Positions 1 to 11,338 of a DNA stretch of 64,000 nt are shown here, piece after piece. The stretch spans positions 22,084,606-22,148,605 of the forward strand of contig CM042550.1 of the NCBI GenBank assembly GCA_023630585.1, written 5' to 3'. Source of the DNA: Cranoglanis bouderius. Lineage: Eukaryota > Chordata > Actinopteri > Siluriformes > Cranoglanididae. The position numbers and the translations under genes are program-made. The notes under the pieces were generated by a model. The model had not been told where the DNA came from. It did no database searches and saw nothing but the letters and a program-made list of their open reading frames with translations. Positions within the stretch are counted from its first letter, which is position 1, and each line of letters opens with the position of its first letter.

Positions 1-2
1 CC

Positions 3-146
3 AGCCACGTTCCTGATCCCCCACTCAGCCTCACCCCCGTCATCCCAGTCATCCCACCCAGCAGGGTCGCCGGCCCCAACCTCAGCCGCATGGGGGCGGT
101 TCCGGTCATGACCCCGGCGCAGAACCGGGACGGATCCATCGTGTAG
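3..146 (+). CDS. Probable C-terminal exon of an unidentified host gene (partial)
   Basis: An open frame enters from the left edge and ends in TAG at 144-146, giving about 47 residues rich in Pro, Val and Ser, ending in the residues NRDGSIV. The stretch is clearly more GC-rich than the following DNA, and a polyadenylation hexamer follows about 170 bases downstream, which together fit a terminal exon plus 3' UTR. The low-complexity proline-rich tail does not let me name the protein. The other two forward frames are less convincing: one stops almost at once and one lacks this compositional and 3'-end support. Upstream exons lie outside the window. What is seen is only an open frame with coding-like composition; that it is a gene is inference. 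Confidence 0.45.
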   Translation, partial: SHVPDPPLSLTPVIPVIPPSRVAGPNLSRMGAVPVMTPAQNRDGSIV

Positions 147-243
147 CAGTGGAGCGGCCGTGTGGATCTGAGGCGAGAAGAACGTCACATACTGAACTCA
201 CAATTTATTCTTCCAGATCATGAGCAGAAGAAGGTGCATGAAG

Positions 244-244
<1 letters not shown>

Positions 245-288
<44 letters not shown>
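245..288. repeat. (TG)n microsatellite
   Basis: Uninterrupted TG dinucleotides of about 44 bases within the putative 3' UTR of the edge exon. Confidence 0.95.
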
Positions 289-289
<1 letters not shown>

Positions 290-317
290 AGGTGGATAAA
301 CCAGATTCTGCTCTGTA

Positions 318-323
318 AATAAA
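318..323 (+). promoter_or_regulatory. Candidate polyadenylation signal AATAAA
   Basis: AATAAA lies about 170 bases after the stop of the edge exon, past a (TG)n tract, in AT-rich DNA. It is a plausible cleavage/polyadenylation signal for that gene, but the hexamer is common by chance in AT-rich sequence. Confidence 0.35.
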
Positions 324-1339
324 TGAATGGTTTTATTTTAAATTTATTTTCGGATGTGGTGTAGTGAGATGTAGCCGAAGTACTCTGTCTTTTCCTCTAA
401 AATAATTTTCAGCTGTGTGATGAAATCCAGCTGCTGCAGATGAAATCTAAAATGATAAAGTGGTGTGGCTCCAATCATTCAATCAATTATTGAAGAGCTT
501 TTTTATTTTTTATTTTGATGGTGAAGTTACTTAGCAAGTTAATCGTTGGCTAGCCAGTTAGCCTTGTTTCTATTTAGTATGTAAGAACTCTTTAATGAAG
601 CTCTGATGGTACTTCATCAAGCTACTGGAACACAAACCAGAGCAGGAACCAAGGCAAGAACCAGGGCAGGAGCCACCTCCCATTACAGATTTGGTGTTTC
701 TCTCATTGGTGATGTTGGGATATTAGCATATCAGTCGGCATAGTAGTAGAATTCTAACTTCGGGGGTCAGTAGTGTGTGACCCGTACATACAGGCTTCTA
801 TGCATAGAATGTGATTTATAAAAAACATTCCTCTTGTGTGTGAGGATGTGCATTTATTTAGATTTCCTCCTGATTGTGTGTAGCTGAAACCATAGTGATC
901 TCCATACATATAACTCACACTGCGCTACGTTACGGTTCCAAAAACAGCAGCGGAAAAGACTAAATGAATGAGGGACTTTCACGCCGTTGCAGGTTTTCCA
1001 AACGTTGTTGTTGGATTGTTGTAATGGATTGCATGCACGTAGCCATAAAATCCAGTTGGTTGAACCATATATGGAGATCTGGGGGCGTTTCTGTATGTAG
1101 ATGAGTGTGGCCGTACACGAGCAGAGCACTTTGGAATGTGTGATGTATAAACATCCATTTTGTGCAGCTGTGTGTACATGTGATAAATCCCACACTGAAT
1201 TAGAACTGCTTCTGCTCATACTGTGATAAAGAAGCTCCAGGACCTTCTGATGGCTCCATGTTGCTGGTGGCCGTGTTCCTCTGGTAACTCCTCCCCCTTT
1301 GGTGGCCCTGCCCCTAGTGGTTAGGACACTAAAGATGAT

Positions 1340-1394
<55 letters not shown>

Positions 1395-1585
1395 TATGGC
1401 AGATGAAGGATCTCACTTTGGGAAAATACAGTCAGAAAATGAAGTAATGTAAAATCTATAGAATAATTAAAATTCACCCATAAACTTGTGTGTGTGTGTG
1501 TGTGTGTGTGTGTTCTGTCTTTTTTCCACTGAGTGTGTGAAAATACTTACTCTAATTACAGAATTTTGAGTTTTCTGCAGATCAT

Positions 1586-1628
<43 letters not shown>

Positions 1629-2279
1629 ATAGTTCTGATGGAGCTTTGAAGTTGATGGTGGTGATGAAGGTAATTGTGATGAATCCTGTTGTCCTGTACT
1701 GTGTTTGGTGTAAAAGTGAGCAGGTTTTTTCACCAGGTTGATTCTTTTCACTTGCGTGTGACTGCAGTTTCACATCAGACTGTAATAATCACGGTGTGTC
1801 TTAGTGGATATCATCACAATGTTACTATAGTGGTAGAAATGTAGGGATCTGACGACATGTACTTTTTTATTTGAAAACCTAAAATACTCGTATCATTTGC
1901 TTCTGATTGTTGAGGTTAGGGTTAGCATAGAATTAGCCTAGCCTTAACGAGCAGCGAGACCTGGTGTCATTACCACACGCAATAAAACCCATGAACATAG
2001 AAGGGGGAGGGGCTGATGGTAATTGTAGCTATGTCATGTCGCTCTGTTTCTTTCGACCTGTTTAACTGTAATATTTTACATTTTGGTTCTTTTTTTTCTG
2101 CATATACTGTATATTGTATTCTTTTGTTAATTTTTAAATAAAAAAGCAAAAAAAAAAACCCAAACAAACCCCTGACTCTGTGTCTCGCTCATTTTCCCTG
2201 TTCACATCAGAGAGCTTTATTGGTGTGACTGTGTCTGATTTTGTCAAAGTGTAACTGAAATGATCAGCTACTATCAAGG

Positions 2280-2314
<35 letters not shown>

Positions 2315-2740
2315 CCTTCCCTCTCACTGTCTCCCCCCCCCCCCACAGGTTTTCAGCACTGCTGTGTGATTAACTTTAATCTGATGCTGATTTTCTCCTC
2401 CAAACTGCAGGTGATGTTTTAATTGTAAGAAGTGATTAATTACAGCGAGTCAGACACGGAGTGATTAATCCGCAACCTGCTCGACTTTCACACAGGACAT
2501 GTGAGTCTCTCTCTCTCTCTCTCTCCCTGTCCCTCCCAAGTTAAAATTCAAAAACAACTTTATTAGCATGAATTGTAATTCACAACTAACTTTTGCTGAA
2601 GCATTAAATAATGTAAAGAAACAAAAATAACTGGTAATAATGGTATTTTTAAAAGACAAATGAATAGATCATTAGGTGGATAATTAAAAACAAGCTTGTT
2701 CAGCTTACTAGGCTGTGTTTGTGTGGTGTGGTTAGTTTCT
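324..2740. other. Intergenic DNA without a recognisable gene
   Basis: I see only stop-rich frames, scattered microsatellites, a (GA)n tract near 2283-2311, a poly-C run near 2333-2344 and AT-rich sequence. A short TTAGGG-like run occurs at about 1914-1924. The small open frames here run through dinucleotide repeats and carry no recognisable domain. Confidence 0.6.
1343..1626. repeat. Opposed (TG)n and (CA)n microsatellites
   Basis: (TG)n at about 1343-1390 and 1487-1512 is followed by (CA)n at about 1586-1626. The opposite polarity means the tracts are mutually complementary and could pair in single-stranded DNA. No gene is visible between them. Confidence 0.9.
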
Positions 2741-2981
2741 ATTCAATTCAGTTTATTTGTATAGAGCTTTTAACAGTGGACATTGTCCCAAAGCAGCTTT
2801 ACAGAAATATATAAATTCAGGATATAGATTTTAAATGTATGAATTTATCCCTAATGAGCAGCCAGAGGTGACGGTGGTGAGGAAAAACTCCCTGAGACGA
2901 TATGAGGAAGAAACCTTGAGAGGACCCAGACTCAAAAGGGAACCCATCCTCATCTGATTGACACCGGATAGTGCGATTATA
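2741..2981 (+). repeat. Dispersed SINE-like repeat, copy 1
   Basis: This stretch shares long stretches with 15002-15187, including the block around the word ACACCGGATAGTGCGATTAT at its end. It begins with the motif TTTATTTGTATAG, typical of abundant fish interspersed repeats. No tRNA-like head is visible, so it may be a SINE body or another short non-autonomous element. Copy 1 is fuller at the left end than copy 2. Confidence 0.6.
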
Positions 2982-4500
2982 AATAAATAAACCCCTTCTA
3001 TAAATGTACCAGTACCACATGGTCAAATAGTGCAGTTGTGTAACCAGGAAAATTCATTACAGTTTTTATATGAAGTCTGTTTTGTTGAACTTCTCCACTG
3101 TTCACTGATGGAGACTTGAGTGTAAAACTGTTTGTGGTAATTGCAGTCCTAAAGCCATCATAGCATAACTGTTCATATGAATTGAGGTCCAAAGCTCCAT
3201 CTTTATGGTTTTTAAGTGGAAACATCCTCAGTAATCTCAATGATCTTTAGGCTGCACCGTGTGGGGCCTCAGCAGCAGCATGTGACTTCCAACTGATGAG
3301 ATCTCCAACCAGAAGTAGGGCATCAGGATGGATCAGGCAGGTCTGGAGAGCAGAAGGGGTCGGGATCACTGGCATCTCAGGAGTATCATGTGTAGCGAGA
3401 GAGAAAGAGACTGTCTTTTAAATGCCAGTACAAGTAAAACTACATATAAAAATAATTACTCAAGCAACAGTAAAAGTAATAATGTTAATAATGACTTGAG
3501 TAGGAGTAACCCGAAAGTATCCGATGAGAAGACGACTCAAGTAACAAGTTACTAGTTACTTTGGTTCTGATTAAAATGAAGGAATAGAAGAGAAAGTGTG
3601 TGTAGAGAGAGAGAGTAAGTGTTTGTGTTAACATGTTTTTGTGTGTGTGTGTGTCTGTGTGTGTGTGTGTGTGTCTGTGTGTGTGTGTGTGTGTGTGTGT
3701 CTGTGTGTGTGTGTGTGTCTGTGTGTCCTGCCTCTGCTCGCTTCTCCCCCTCTCCAGGACTGAGCTGCTAAAAAAGTGAGCGGTTGTTGCGTCCGCATTC
3801 AGACCACTGCAGCGTACGGCGAGACTCGCGACCGCGTTACACGTGATATAATCTAATTATTAAAACTACATATATTCATTAACATTTAACAGTAACTGAG
3901 GAATGCCACTGAATGTAGGGAAGTAAAAGTACATTTCTGTGAGTAAAAATGTACTCGAGTAAATGTATGGCTGGTTAAACCTACTCTTAAATGTAAATGT
4001 AGCACGTTACAACGCACCTCTGAAACTGGTTGGTCAAACACAATGATCACAGAATTTTCCTGATTAGAGAAGCTTTTCTCCTGGATAGTACGACTCAGAT
4101 ATTCAGTAGTGTGATGTCATCAACTATGGGCATAAACAATAAAAATACTCCGGTTCAGAAAAGAAAGATGGAACATAAACATAATTTGTGCAAAAGTAAA
4201 TGCAGAGAAAAACAAGTGTTCTCAATAATCTGTGAAGAACACAGTGTTCACTTTGTGGAAGGAATAGAGATGTTGGAGATGTTGGAGATGTTGGAGTTGA
4301 CTCATTCCACCACTGAGGAAGCAGGACACTGGAGCAGTGAGAGTAGTGAGAGCTGGTGTTTTGAGCAGATCAGATCTCTGTGTAAGTGTGCAGGTGTATG
4401 TAGTTGTGGAGGAGGTGATGGAGATGATGTGGAGCAGCTCTGAAATGTGAGGACACGAGGAGAAGGTGATTGGTGCTGCTGCAGCAAAAAGCCAGTGGAG
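2982..4500. other. Non-coding region with repeat remnants
   Basis: The region contains a (TG)n/(CTGTGTG)n tract at about 3640-3726 and runs near 3430-3560 and 3870-4015 of the type found in degraded fish interspersed repeats (GTAACAAGTTACTAG and similar words). A short triplication of GATGTTGGA occurs near 4269-4295. An open frame at 4030-4443 has no recognisable domain and I do not call it a gene. Confidence 0.45.
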
Positions 4501-4584
4501 TGACTTCAGTAGGAGAGACACATGACAGAACTTCAGGAGGTGATGAAGCAGAGAGGAGTGAACAGTTTTATTCATCAAGTCAGG

Positions 4585-4591
<7 letters not shown>

Positions 4592-4652
<61 letters not shown>

Positions 4653-5018
4653 CGAGCGAGAGCGAGAGCGAGAGAGCTGGAGGATTGGAGCAGAAAAAGG
4701 TTCTAGTGGTATGATGTACATAAGAAACGTGCAGGATGTGGTGGATGTGAGTGACGTAAAGCAGAGGGAAGTTTTGTCACGGTTCACTTCGGGCCTCTGT
4801 GTCTCCAGCAGCCATTTTGAAAAATGTAGCCTGCAGTAACGCCTCCCTCCCCTCTGATTCCTGATATATCCGTGTGCCCAAATGAAGAAAAGTAATTGAA
4901 GGTGTTGGTTCCAGTGCTGTCCTTAAACTTGTTATAGGGTCAGGATACTTTTTAAATTCACCCAGAAATGATTTTGGACAGATTTCTTATCTTTCAGCTT
5001 AATAACATAAAACTAGGA

Positions 5019-5107
<89 letters not shown>

Positions 5108-5153
5108 GCGCGCACAGGTCTCCTACCTAAGGTATTGCTTACATAATAACAGG

Positions 5154-5213
<60 letters not shown>

Positions 5214-5526
5214 ACGCATGTTTATTAGAGGAGTCTGAATCTTGATTGGTTGCTGGCTTTATATTGCTATGGAAACATTATCTGGTTGTAAACACACAGT
5301 GGTGAACAAAGCTTTTAAAAGCATTCAGTAATCAAACTTCCTCACTCGTCTGTTTAATACACACAGCGGAGGTTTACGGTTAAAGGCTTTAGCTCATGCA
5401 CGATTGTGTAAAAAATGAAATTGCTAGTGTGTTTCATCAATTTATTTATGTGAAGCTCCGTTACGCCGCTCGTCTACACAGCTACTAGCTGTCAGAGCTA
5501 TTATCCTCAGTTGTTTGTGTGAGTGA

Positions 5527-5569
<43 letters not shown>

Positions 5570-5572
5570 TGT

Positions 5573-5609
<37 letters not shown>

Positions 5610-5842
5610 TGTGTGTGTGTGTGAGAGAGAGTGAGAGTCTTTGTCTTTATCATCTGGAAGACCATAGACTGGTCTCATCTGTTCTCTCACTCACTCACTC
5701 ACACACACACACACACCCACACACACACACACACACACTCACACACACACACACACACACACTCACTCACTCACTCACTCACTCACACACACACACACTC
5801 ACACACACACACACACACACACACTCACTCACTCACTCACTC

Positions 5843-5896
<54 letters not shown>

Positions 5897-5903
5897 TCAC
5901 TCA

Positions 5904-5960
<57 letters not shown>
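4592..5960. repeat. Microsatellite cluster: (TG)n, (GA)n, (CT)n, (CA)n and CACT/GTGA variants
   Basis: Dense dinucleotide tracts occur at about 4592-4670 (TG then GA), 5020-5105 (CT then CA), 5156-5211 (TG), 5519-5632 (TG with GTGA interruptions) and 5690-5958 (CA with ACTC interruptions). The tracts at 5519-5632 and 5690-5958 have opposite polarity with matching GTGA/CACT interruptions and could fold on each other. Their long open frames are artefacts of dinucleotide repetition. Confidence 0.95.
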
Positions 5961-5961
<1 letters not shown>

Positions 5962-6574
5962 CACTTCCTTTCTTTTCTTATGATTTGATTTGGTGTTATA
6001 AAGGGGCTTTGTGTGAAGTCATTGATGACGGGTTGCAGTTTGTATATTTTTTAAGCCACTGATCTAAATGTTATATTTATTTGTTGTTAATTAAGTGAGA
6101 AACAGTAGGACATGTTTTTAGTAATTGTAATAAAAGTCTTTTGAAAATTCTAAATCTCTCTCTAAGTTTAAATTCAACCACCCTAAAGTTGATTATTTTC
6201 CTATAATAGCACAATCCAAAGTGTTTTATTCCACCAACCATTACAGTTTGTATTTATTACTTTTTTACTTATTGCTTTTTATCTAAATAAGTGAGTTCCT
6301 GATGTCACTTACGTTACAGCAGCTATACACATCAGTGTTCCCTCACCGGCCTCTCTTTATTCTCTCTCTCAATGTTAATGAGACAAAAAAAAAAATGCAG
6401 CTTGGCATGTTACAGGAAGTGTCTGTAAACTCCTCTGTCCTGAAGATGTTATGAAACTTTGTTACGGCTTTACCGCTGACTGTTACAAAGTGCTGACACT
6501 GGAGACTCCTTCCATAAATGTTAAATAAAAATTTACTCACAGAAAGTTTATCAAAGATTAATAGATTTTAAATT
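5960..6574. other. AT-rich DNA, nothing recognised
   Basis: No domain-bearing open frame, RNA gene or tandem repeat was seen here. Confidence 0.5.
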
Positions 6575-7105
6575 GTTCATGTGGAGTGTCCCCTGATCCT
6601 CACACACCCACATGAGCTTCTTCTCCAAACTGTTACCACAAAGTCTGAAGCACACAGCTGTATAGAACGTCTCTGTACGCTGTAGCATCATATACAGTTT
6701 CCCTTCACTGGAACTAAGACGCCCGAACCTGTTCCAGCACGACACAAAGTGTACAAAAAGTGCGAGCTCCATGAAGACGTGGTGTGTGAAGGTTGGAAGA
6801 AGGTAGAAGAACTGGAGTGTCCTGCACAGAGCCCTGACCTCAACCCCACTGAACACCTTTGGGATGAACTGGAACTGGAGCCTCCTCACCATCTCAACAT
6901 CAGCACCTGACCTCAACCTCACTAAATGCTCTTGTAGCTGAATGAACACAAATCCCCACAGCCACGCCCTAAAATCTAGTGGAAAGCCTTCCCAGAAGAG
7001 TGGAGCGCATTATAACAGCAAAGGAGGAATAAGTCTGCAAATAAATCAACAAGCACATGTGGGTGTGATGGTCAGGGGTGCACATGGCCATATAGGGTAT
7101 GTAGC
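6575..7105 (+). pseudogene. Tc1/mariner-like DNA transposon remnant (transposase C-terminal part)
   Basis: Plus-strand reading around 6818-6870 gives the transposase signature SPDLNPTEHLWDEL, the block carrying the third catalytic acid (E) of the DDE/D triad in Tc1-like enzymes. Upstream, 6730-6790 retains a broken stretch corresponding to the second catalytic Asp region (a HD-containing word followed by KASSMKTW-like residues). Frames are broken by insertions, a duplicated segment and stops. Downstream, around 7020-7105, the words CAACAAGCACATGTGGGTGTG and GGCCATATAGGGTA resemble the terminal part of a widespread fish element. No intact terminal repeat pair is visible. It is an inactive fossil; family assignment beyond Tc1/mariner is uncertain. 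Confidence 0.55.
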
Positions 7106-7350
7106 TGTGGTGTATTCATGTTATAGAGCCAGATAACACCGAAGTTTGTTTTGTGATTTGTTTTTTTGTTTGTGTAGGTGAGGTATTCCTCCTTTGGCTT
7201 GTTTATAATTTGGTTGGGATTAATTTTAGTGACTGATGTATAGTTGTCATGGGACAACTTTTAAGGACTCAATTTGAGAAAATTCCTCTATCACTGTTTT
7301 GTTCTGCTGCACCGTTTGTAAAAAAAAATAAATAAAATAAAATAAAAAAA

Positions 7351-7353
<3 letters not shown>

Positions 7354-7411
<58 letters not shown>
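7354..7411. repeat. (AT)n microsatellite
   Basis: Uninterrupted AT/TA dinucleotides of nearly 60 bases, a potential cruciform-forming tract. Confidence 0.95.
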
Positions 7412-7416
<5 letters not shown>

Positions 7417-8584
7417 GTCCTGAGCTTAACTCTGTAGCTTCACCATCCAGCAGAGATGTACAGAACAGACTGTTTTATACAGACAAATGCATTATTTATA
7501 TAAAACATTACTTTATATTAAGATCTTTGTAATGTACTCACTGTTTTAAAAGGGATTTACTGTCAATATTGGTGCACAAACAGAATGAGACACCAAGTGG
7601 TAATATGAAGAGGCTCTTTGTCAGTGTTTTATTTGATGCTGTGGATGGATGAGATTATTTTCGGAGTGGAATATTCATTCTAATCCCCATTCAGTGTTTT
7701 ATACACAGAATTTCACAGTGTGGGAAACTTGCACTGTAGTGACTTTTATTCAGTGGTACTGAGTGTTGTACACTAGGGTTAAATTGTGTATCAGGTCTGC
7801 GATAGTTTTGACTTTTTCAAGTTTAATAAGAACAATCACTGGACACTTAAGATTTAAAATGTTTATATATATATAAAACTACATTAAAGAAGTGGAGATG
7901 TATTTATAAGGATTTCAGTCTGCACCCTGACCGCTAATTCTGTCTTGTCATAAACATTGCCAATGTTCAGTTTAGCTTGTTGGTCTGCTCATTTTTAAAA
8001 CTGTTTTACAAAAGTGCAGTGGAGGAAAATGTGGCCTTGCTTGGTGTTTGGTGTGTATTAAATATTTGACAGATTAGGCTGCAGTGTTTAAAGCAAACAG
8101 AAACACCCGCAGAACCAGCTTGGTAGCTTGGTGGCTGGGTGATGAGTCTGGTGACCTAACAGGAAAAATATTCTAGGTATCTTTCACGTTAAACCTGTTT
8201 GTCCTCATATGCCGGTGCCTGTGCAGTGTTTTTCATTTTAGGGAATCTGCTGCCATCTAGTGGTGTCGGCATATTACAGTATATAATATGAACATTTTCT
8301 TTTCTTTAATTAATTACTGGATGTAACCGTGGATTTCAATGGATATGTGATATATCAAAGGGATCCATGTAACGTGGATTTCCACCTCCCTCCTGAGGCC
8401 AGATCTGAGACTGAATTTTACTCTAGTGTAAAATGTATTTTCTCATCAAATAAACAATTTTTTTCTTTCCTTCCTCCCTCCACAGCACAACTTGTGTATC
8501 TCATGGATAGTTTTTAATTTAGCACATACTCTGAATGTATAGTTGGCATAATGCTTATAAGCTATAATCTTATGTGTTTACATT
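7412..8584. other. AT-rich DNA, no gene recognised
   Basis: Frames are short and stop-rich. Words such as GCCATCTAGTGGTGTC near 8251 occur in fish interspersed repeats, but no boundaries can be drawn. Confidence 0.4.
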
Positions 8585-8935
8585 TACATTTATTCATTTA
8601 GCAGATGCTTTTATCCAAAACGACTTACAAATGAGGAACTACAGGCAAAGTGACAGTAGTGACATGTGAAGGCCAATGTATGGTAACCCATACTTGGAAT
8701 TTGTCCTCTGCATTTAACCCATCCAAGTTAGTGAGTTAGTGCACACACACACTACAAACCGTGAACACACCCGGAGCAGTGGGCAGCCATTTTTGCTGCG
8801 GTGCCCAGGGAGCAGTTGAGGGTTAAGGGCCTTGCTCAAGTGCCCAACAGTGGCAGCCCGGCGGTGCTGGGATTTGAACTCACGACCTTCCGATTGGTAG
8901 CCCAACTCCTTAACGACCGAGCTACCACCGCCCAA
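8585..8935 (-). repeat. tRNA-derived SINE, copy 1
   Basis: Read on the minus strand from 8935, the head has a pol III type 2 promoter: an A-box-like TAGCTCGGTCGTTAAGG and, at the usual spacing, a B-box-like GTGAGTTCAAATCC. The body continues through GCAAGGCCCTTAACCCTCAA to a tail ending near 8585 in a conserved module (GCAGATGCTTTTATCC on the plus strand). A second, shorter copy in the same orientation lies at 20694-20868. It is non-coding; mobilisation would depend on a LINE in trans. Confidence 0.75.
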
Positions 8936-9004
8936 AGTGATATATCAAGCGGAGAACAATACAAGTAGTGCTACCATACAAGACTTTTAATTGACCACTG
9001 TGGG

Positions 9005-9420
9005 ACAGTCAGTTTGAAGGTTCTGGAAAGGGACCTCTCGCGTCACTGAGTTGGCACCGCCAGACGTTGGTCGTTAACCGATCGCAGGTTATGTCCTGGG
9101 GTCGAGGCTTTTCTAATAGTGTATCACCTGGGGAAAAGGGGAGTAGGTTTCTCTGCAGGTAAAGGGAGAGAGGCAAATACATTACCATGCACACTGAAAT
9201 TTAACAATTAATGCTTGAATGAAATCGCTGACAATCCCGTCCAGGTCTCCTGTAAAAGAAACACCAGGGTTAACTTTAGTCCATGGGATTGGAAATGGCC
9301 TGCCCATTATGAGTTCAAAAGGAGATAACTGAAACTTTAGATTTGGCATCATGGATGTGAGGAGAGGTTGAGCCCTCTTTGTCAGCTCACTTAGCCATGT
9401 CTCCGCCAAACAATTACCAA
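9005..9420 (-). pseudogene. Endogenous retrovirus-like Pol remnant (integrase C-terminal region)
   Basis: Minus-strand reading at about 9240-9370 contains LSPFELIMGRPFPIP, matching the conserved block (LSPFE...GRP) that ends the integrase core of vertebrate retrovirus-like Pol proteins. The segment toward 9010 has a degraded stretch of the kind found in the C-terminal integrase tail. The rest of the long open frame (to 9619) shows no recognisable Pol sequence. No LTRs, gag or env were found nearby, and the remnant is bounded by unrelated DNA. It is a short broken fossil and cannot encode a functional protein. Confidence 0.5.
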
Positions 9421-9679
9421 CCTGCACAAAAAAGGCACAGCAATGTTTACTGGAGTCAGCTGTACTTCCTGAATAATTAGTCAGTTTGAGTGCTATCACT
9501 GATTTAGTGACACGACTTCTGCCCATGTCTAATGATTCGCACACAGAACAACACACAACAAAGACAGCAGAAAGGTGCAGCGTGGCGGTAAAGAGATTTT
9601 TAAACAGCGAAAGGATCAAAGAGAGAGAGAAAATAAATAAATAAATAAATAAAAGTAGTGCCCGCGACCGAGATGGACT

Positions 9680-9697
9680 CCCTAACCCTAACCCTAT
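9680..9697. repeat. Short telomere-like (CCCTAA)3 tract
   Basis: Almost three perfect CCCTAA units on the plus strand, isolated in non-telomeric sequence. Polarity is opposite to the arrays at 41.7 and 48-59 kb. Confidence 0.85.
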
Positions 9698-9699
9698 TT

Positions 9700-11336
9700 C
9701 AAAATTCTTTGAACGATAGGGTTATACCATCTATATTTACAACAATGCTGATAGAAACACTAATCAGTGATCGGAACCAGTTATTTATAATAATGCTGAG
9801 AGGAACTCTGCACAGCGGCCGAACCAAACAAAGAAAAAAAAATAATAAAGATTCAACTAACAGTTACTTCCAATTGCTTCTGTAAAACACCACAGAATAT
9901 TTATGTGACACATAGTACAATTGGGATACATGAGATATCTACTTCAAAGCAAAGTAAACAAATTAAAATTATTCTTACCTCTCAGTAGATATCCTGGAAC
10001 GAGCCCCCATAAAACTGTTAGGTTTTAAAAATATTGAATCTCCGGGTTACAATTCCTAAGAAGAGAGAAAGTGAGAGTACACAAGAAAGACGACGCCCTC
10101 GCCCTGCTTCACGCTTCCTGCACCAAGGCCTTGGGAGAGTTTGCCAAATGACACACAGACACACAAAGTTCAAATGGCAGAATCTCTCTTTATTCAAAGA
10201 AAAGGCAGAGTATATATTGTGCTTGACACAAAACAGAGGCAATGGGTTAACTATTGATTGATTAGGTGGAAGGTGTATTTGCAACAGGAAGCCTATTGAT
10301 GTAAGACAGGAACAACACCATATGGTTTCTAGGAAGTAATAAAAGGACAACAGATGTTGTTTGGGAAAGAATGTAAAAGCACGCAAATTGTATTCGGGGA
10401 GACCGAGGAATACACAAATGGTGAGGGGCTTCATCTGTCTGTACCTGAGTCAACAGAGAACAAAGAAGAGAGGTGCCAACACAGGAAACAGGAAACAGAG
10501 AAGGGAGGGGCTGTTCACAGAGAGGACAGGAGGGGAAAGTGTTAATACGGGGACAGAGAGGGAAAAGGTTAATAAGATTAATGCTAAACAGAGTGTTCAC
10601 ATTAAACTTATCACTATGCCATGCAGGTTGCATGTTTGGGTGACTGTTTACATATGTAAATAAAGTTTCATATGTAGCCATGGGTTTATGACCAAATTGA
10701 CTAGGTCTTGTTGGAACATAGTGGAGATACAGATTGTAAGGTTGTCACAAGGGTTCAGAAGAAAAGGATAACACTCATGAATAGTGCTGATTTTATTGTT
10801 TTGAGGACTGATGGTGTTGTTTTTTCTAAATATGCACAATAATTTTAATACAGTAGCATTACACACTGAGGTGACTCATTTTGTACATTTCTGTACAATA
10901 ATCCCATTTGAAGAATCAGTTAAACATGCAATACTACTACTACTAATGGTAGTATATGTGTGTGGCTGACAAAAACATGGCTTGACAGCAGTGGCAGTTG
11001 TAACATGAATGATAGGTTTATATTCATATAGTAATTTAATATTATATACAATAAATTTTGGTAAAGCATTTTTCTTAATTTTTGTTTTTCAGAATCCAGC
11101 CACAGTAAATTCTGACTGCTTTACCATACCAACACATATGTGTGCAAGATTGTTGAGGTGTACACTGATGAGTGTGTATTGGGGAGTGTGTATGTTGGTG
11201 AGTTTAGTGGTGTTTCAGCTTTTTATTCATAATCTTAGTTTGGAACTCATTTCTGACCCCAAGTGTTTGAAGATTAAACATCTAATTGACTTTGATCCTG
11301 AAGTGACATCACTGTCTGACACACAACTATCAGAGA
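9700..11336. other. No gene recognised
   Basis: Several 100-140-codon open frames occur on both strands (for example around 10018-10681) but overlap each other and carry no motif I recognise. The strand symmetry suggests chance open frames in a purine-rich stretch (10030-10570), possibly a degraded LTR-like repeat. Confidence 0.4.
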
Positions 11337-11338
11337 TA

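Noticed and set aside
4470..6062. Open frames encoding poly(His-Thr), poly(Cys-Val) or poly(Ser-Leu)
   Set aside because: They are translations of (CA)n, (TG)n and (CT)n microsatellites.
9182..9619. Full 145-codon frame as one retroviral protein
   Set aside because: Only the C-terminal half shows Pol integrase-like residues; the rest is unrelated and no other retroviral gene is nearby.
10018..10681. Overlapping open frames of 60-140 codons on both strands
   Set aside because: No motif is recognised, frames overlap on opposite strands, and the purine-rich composition explains their openness.
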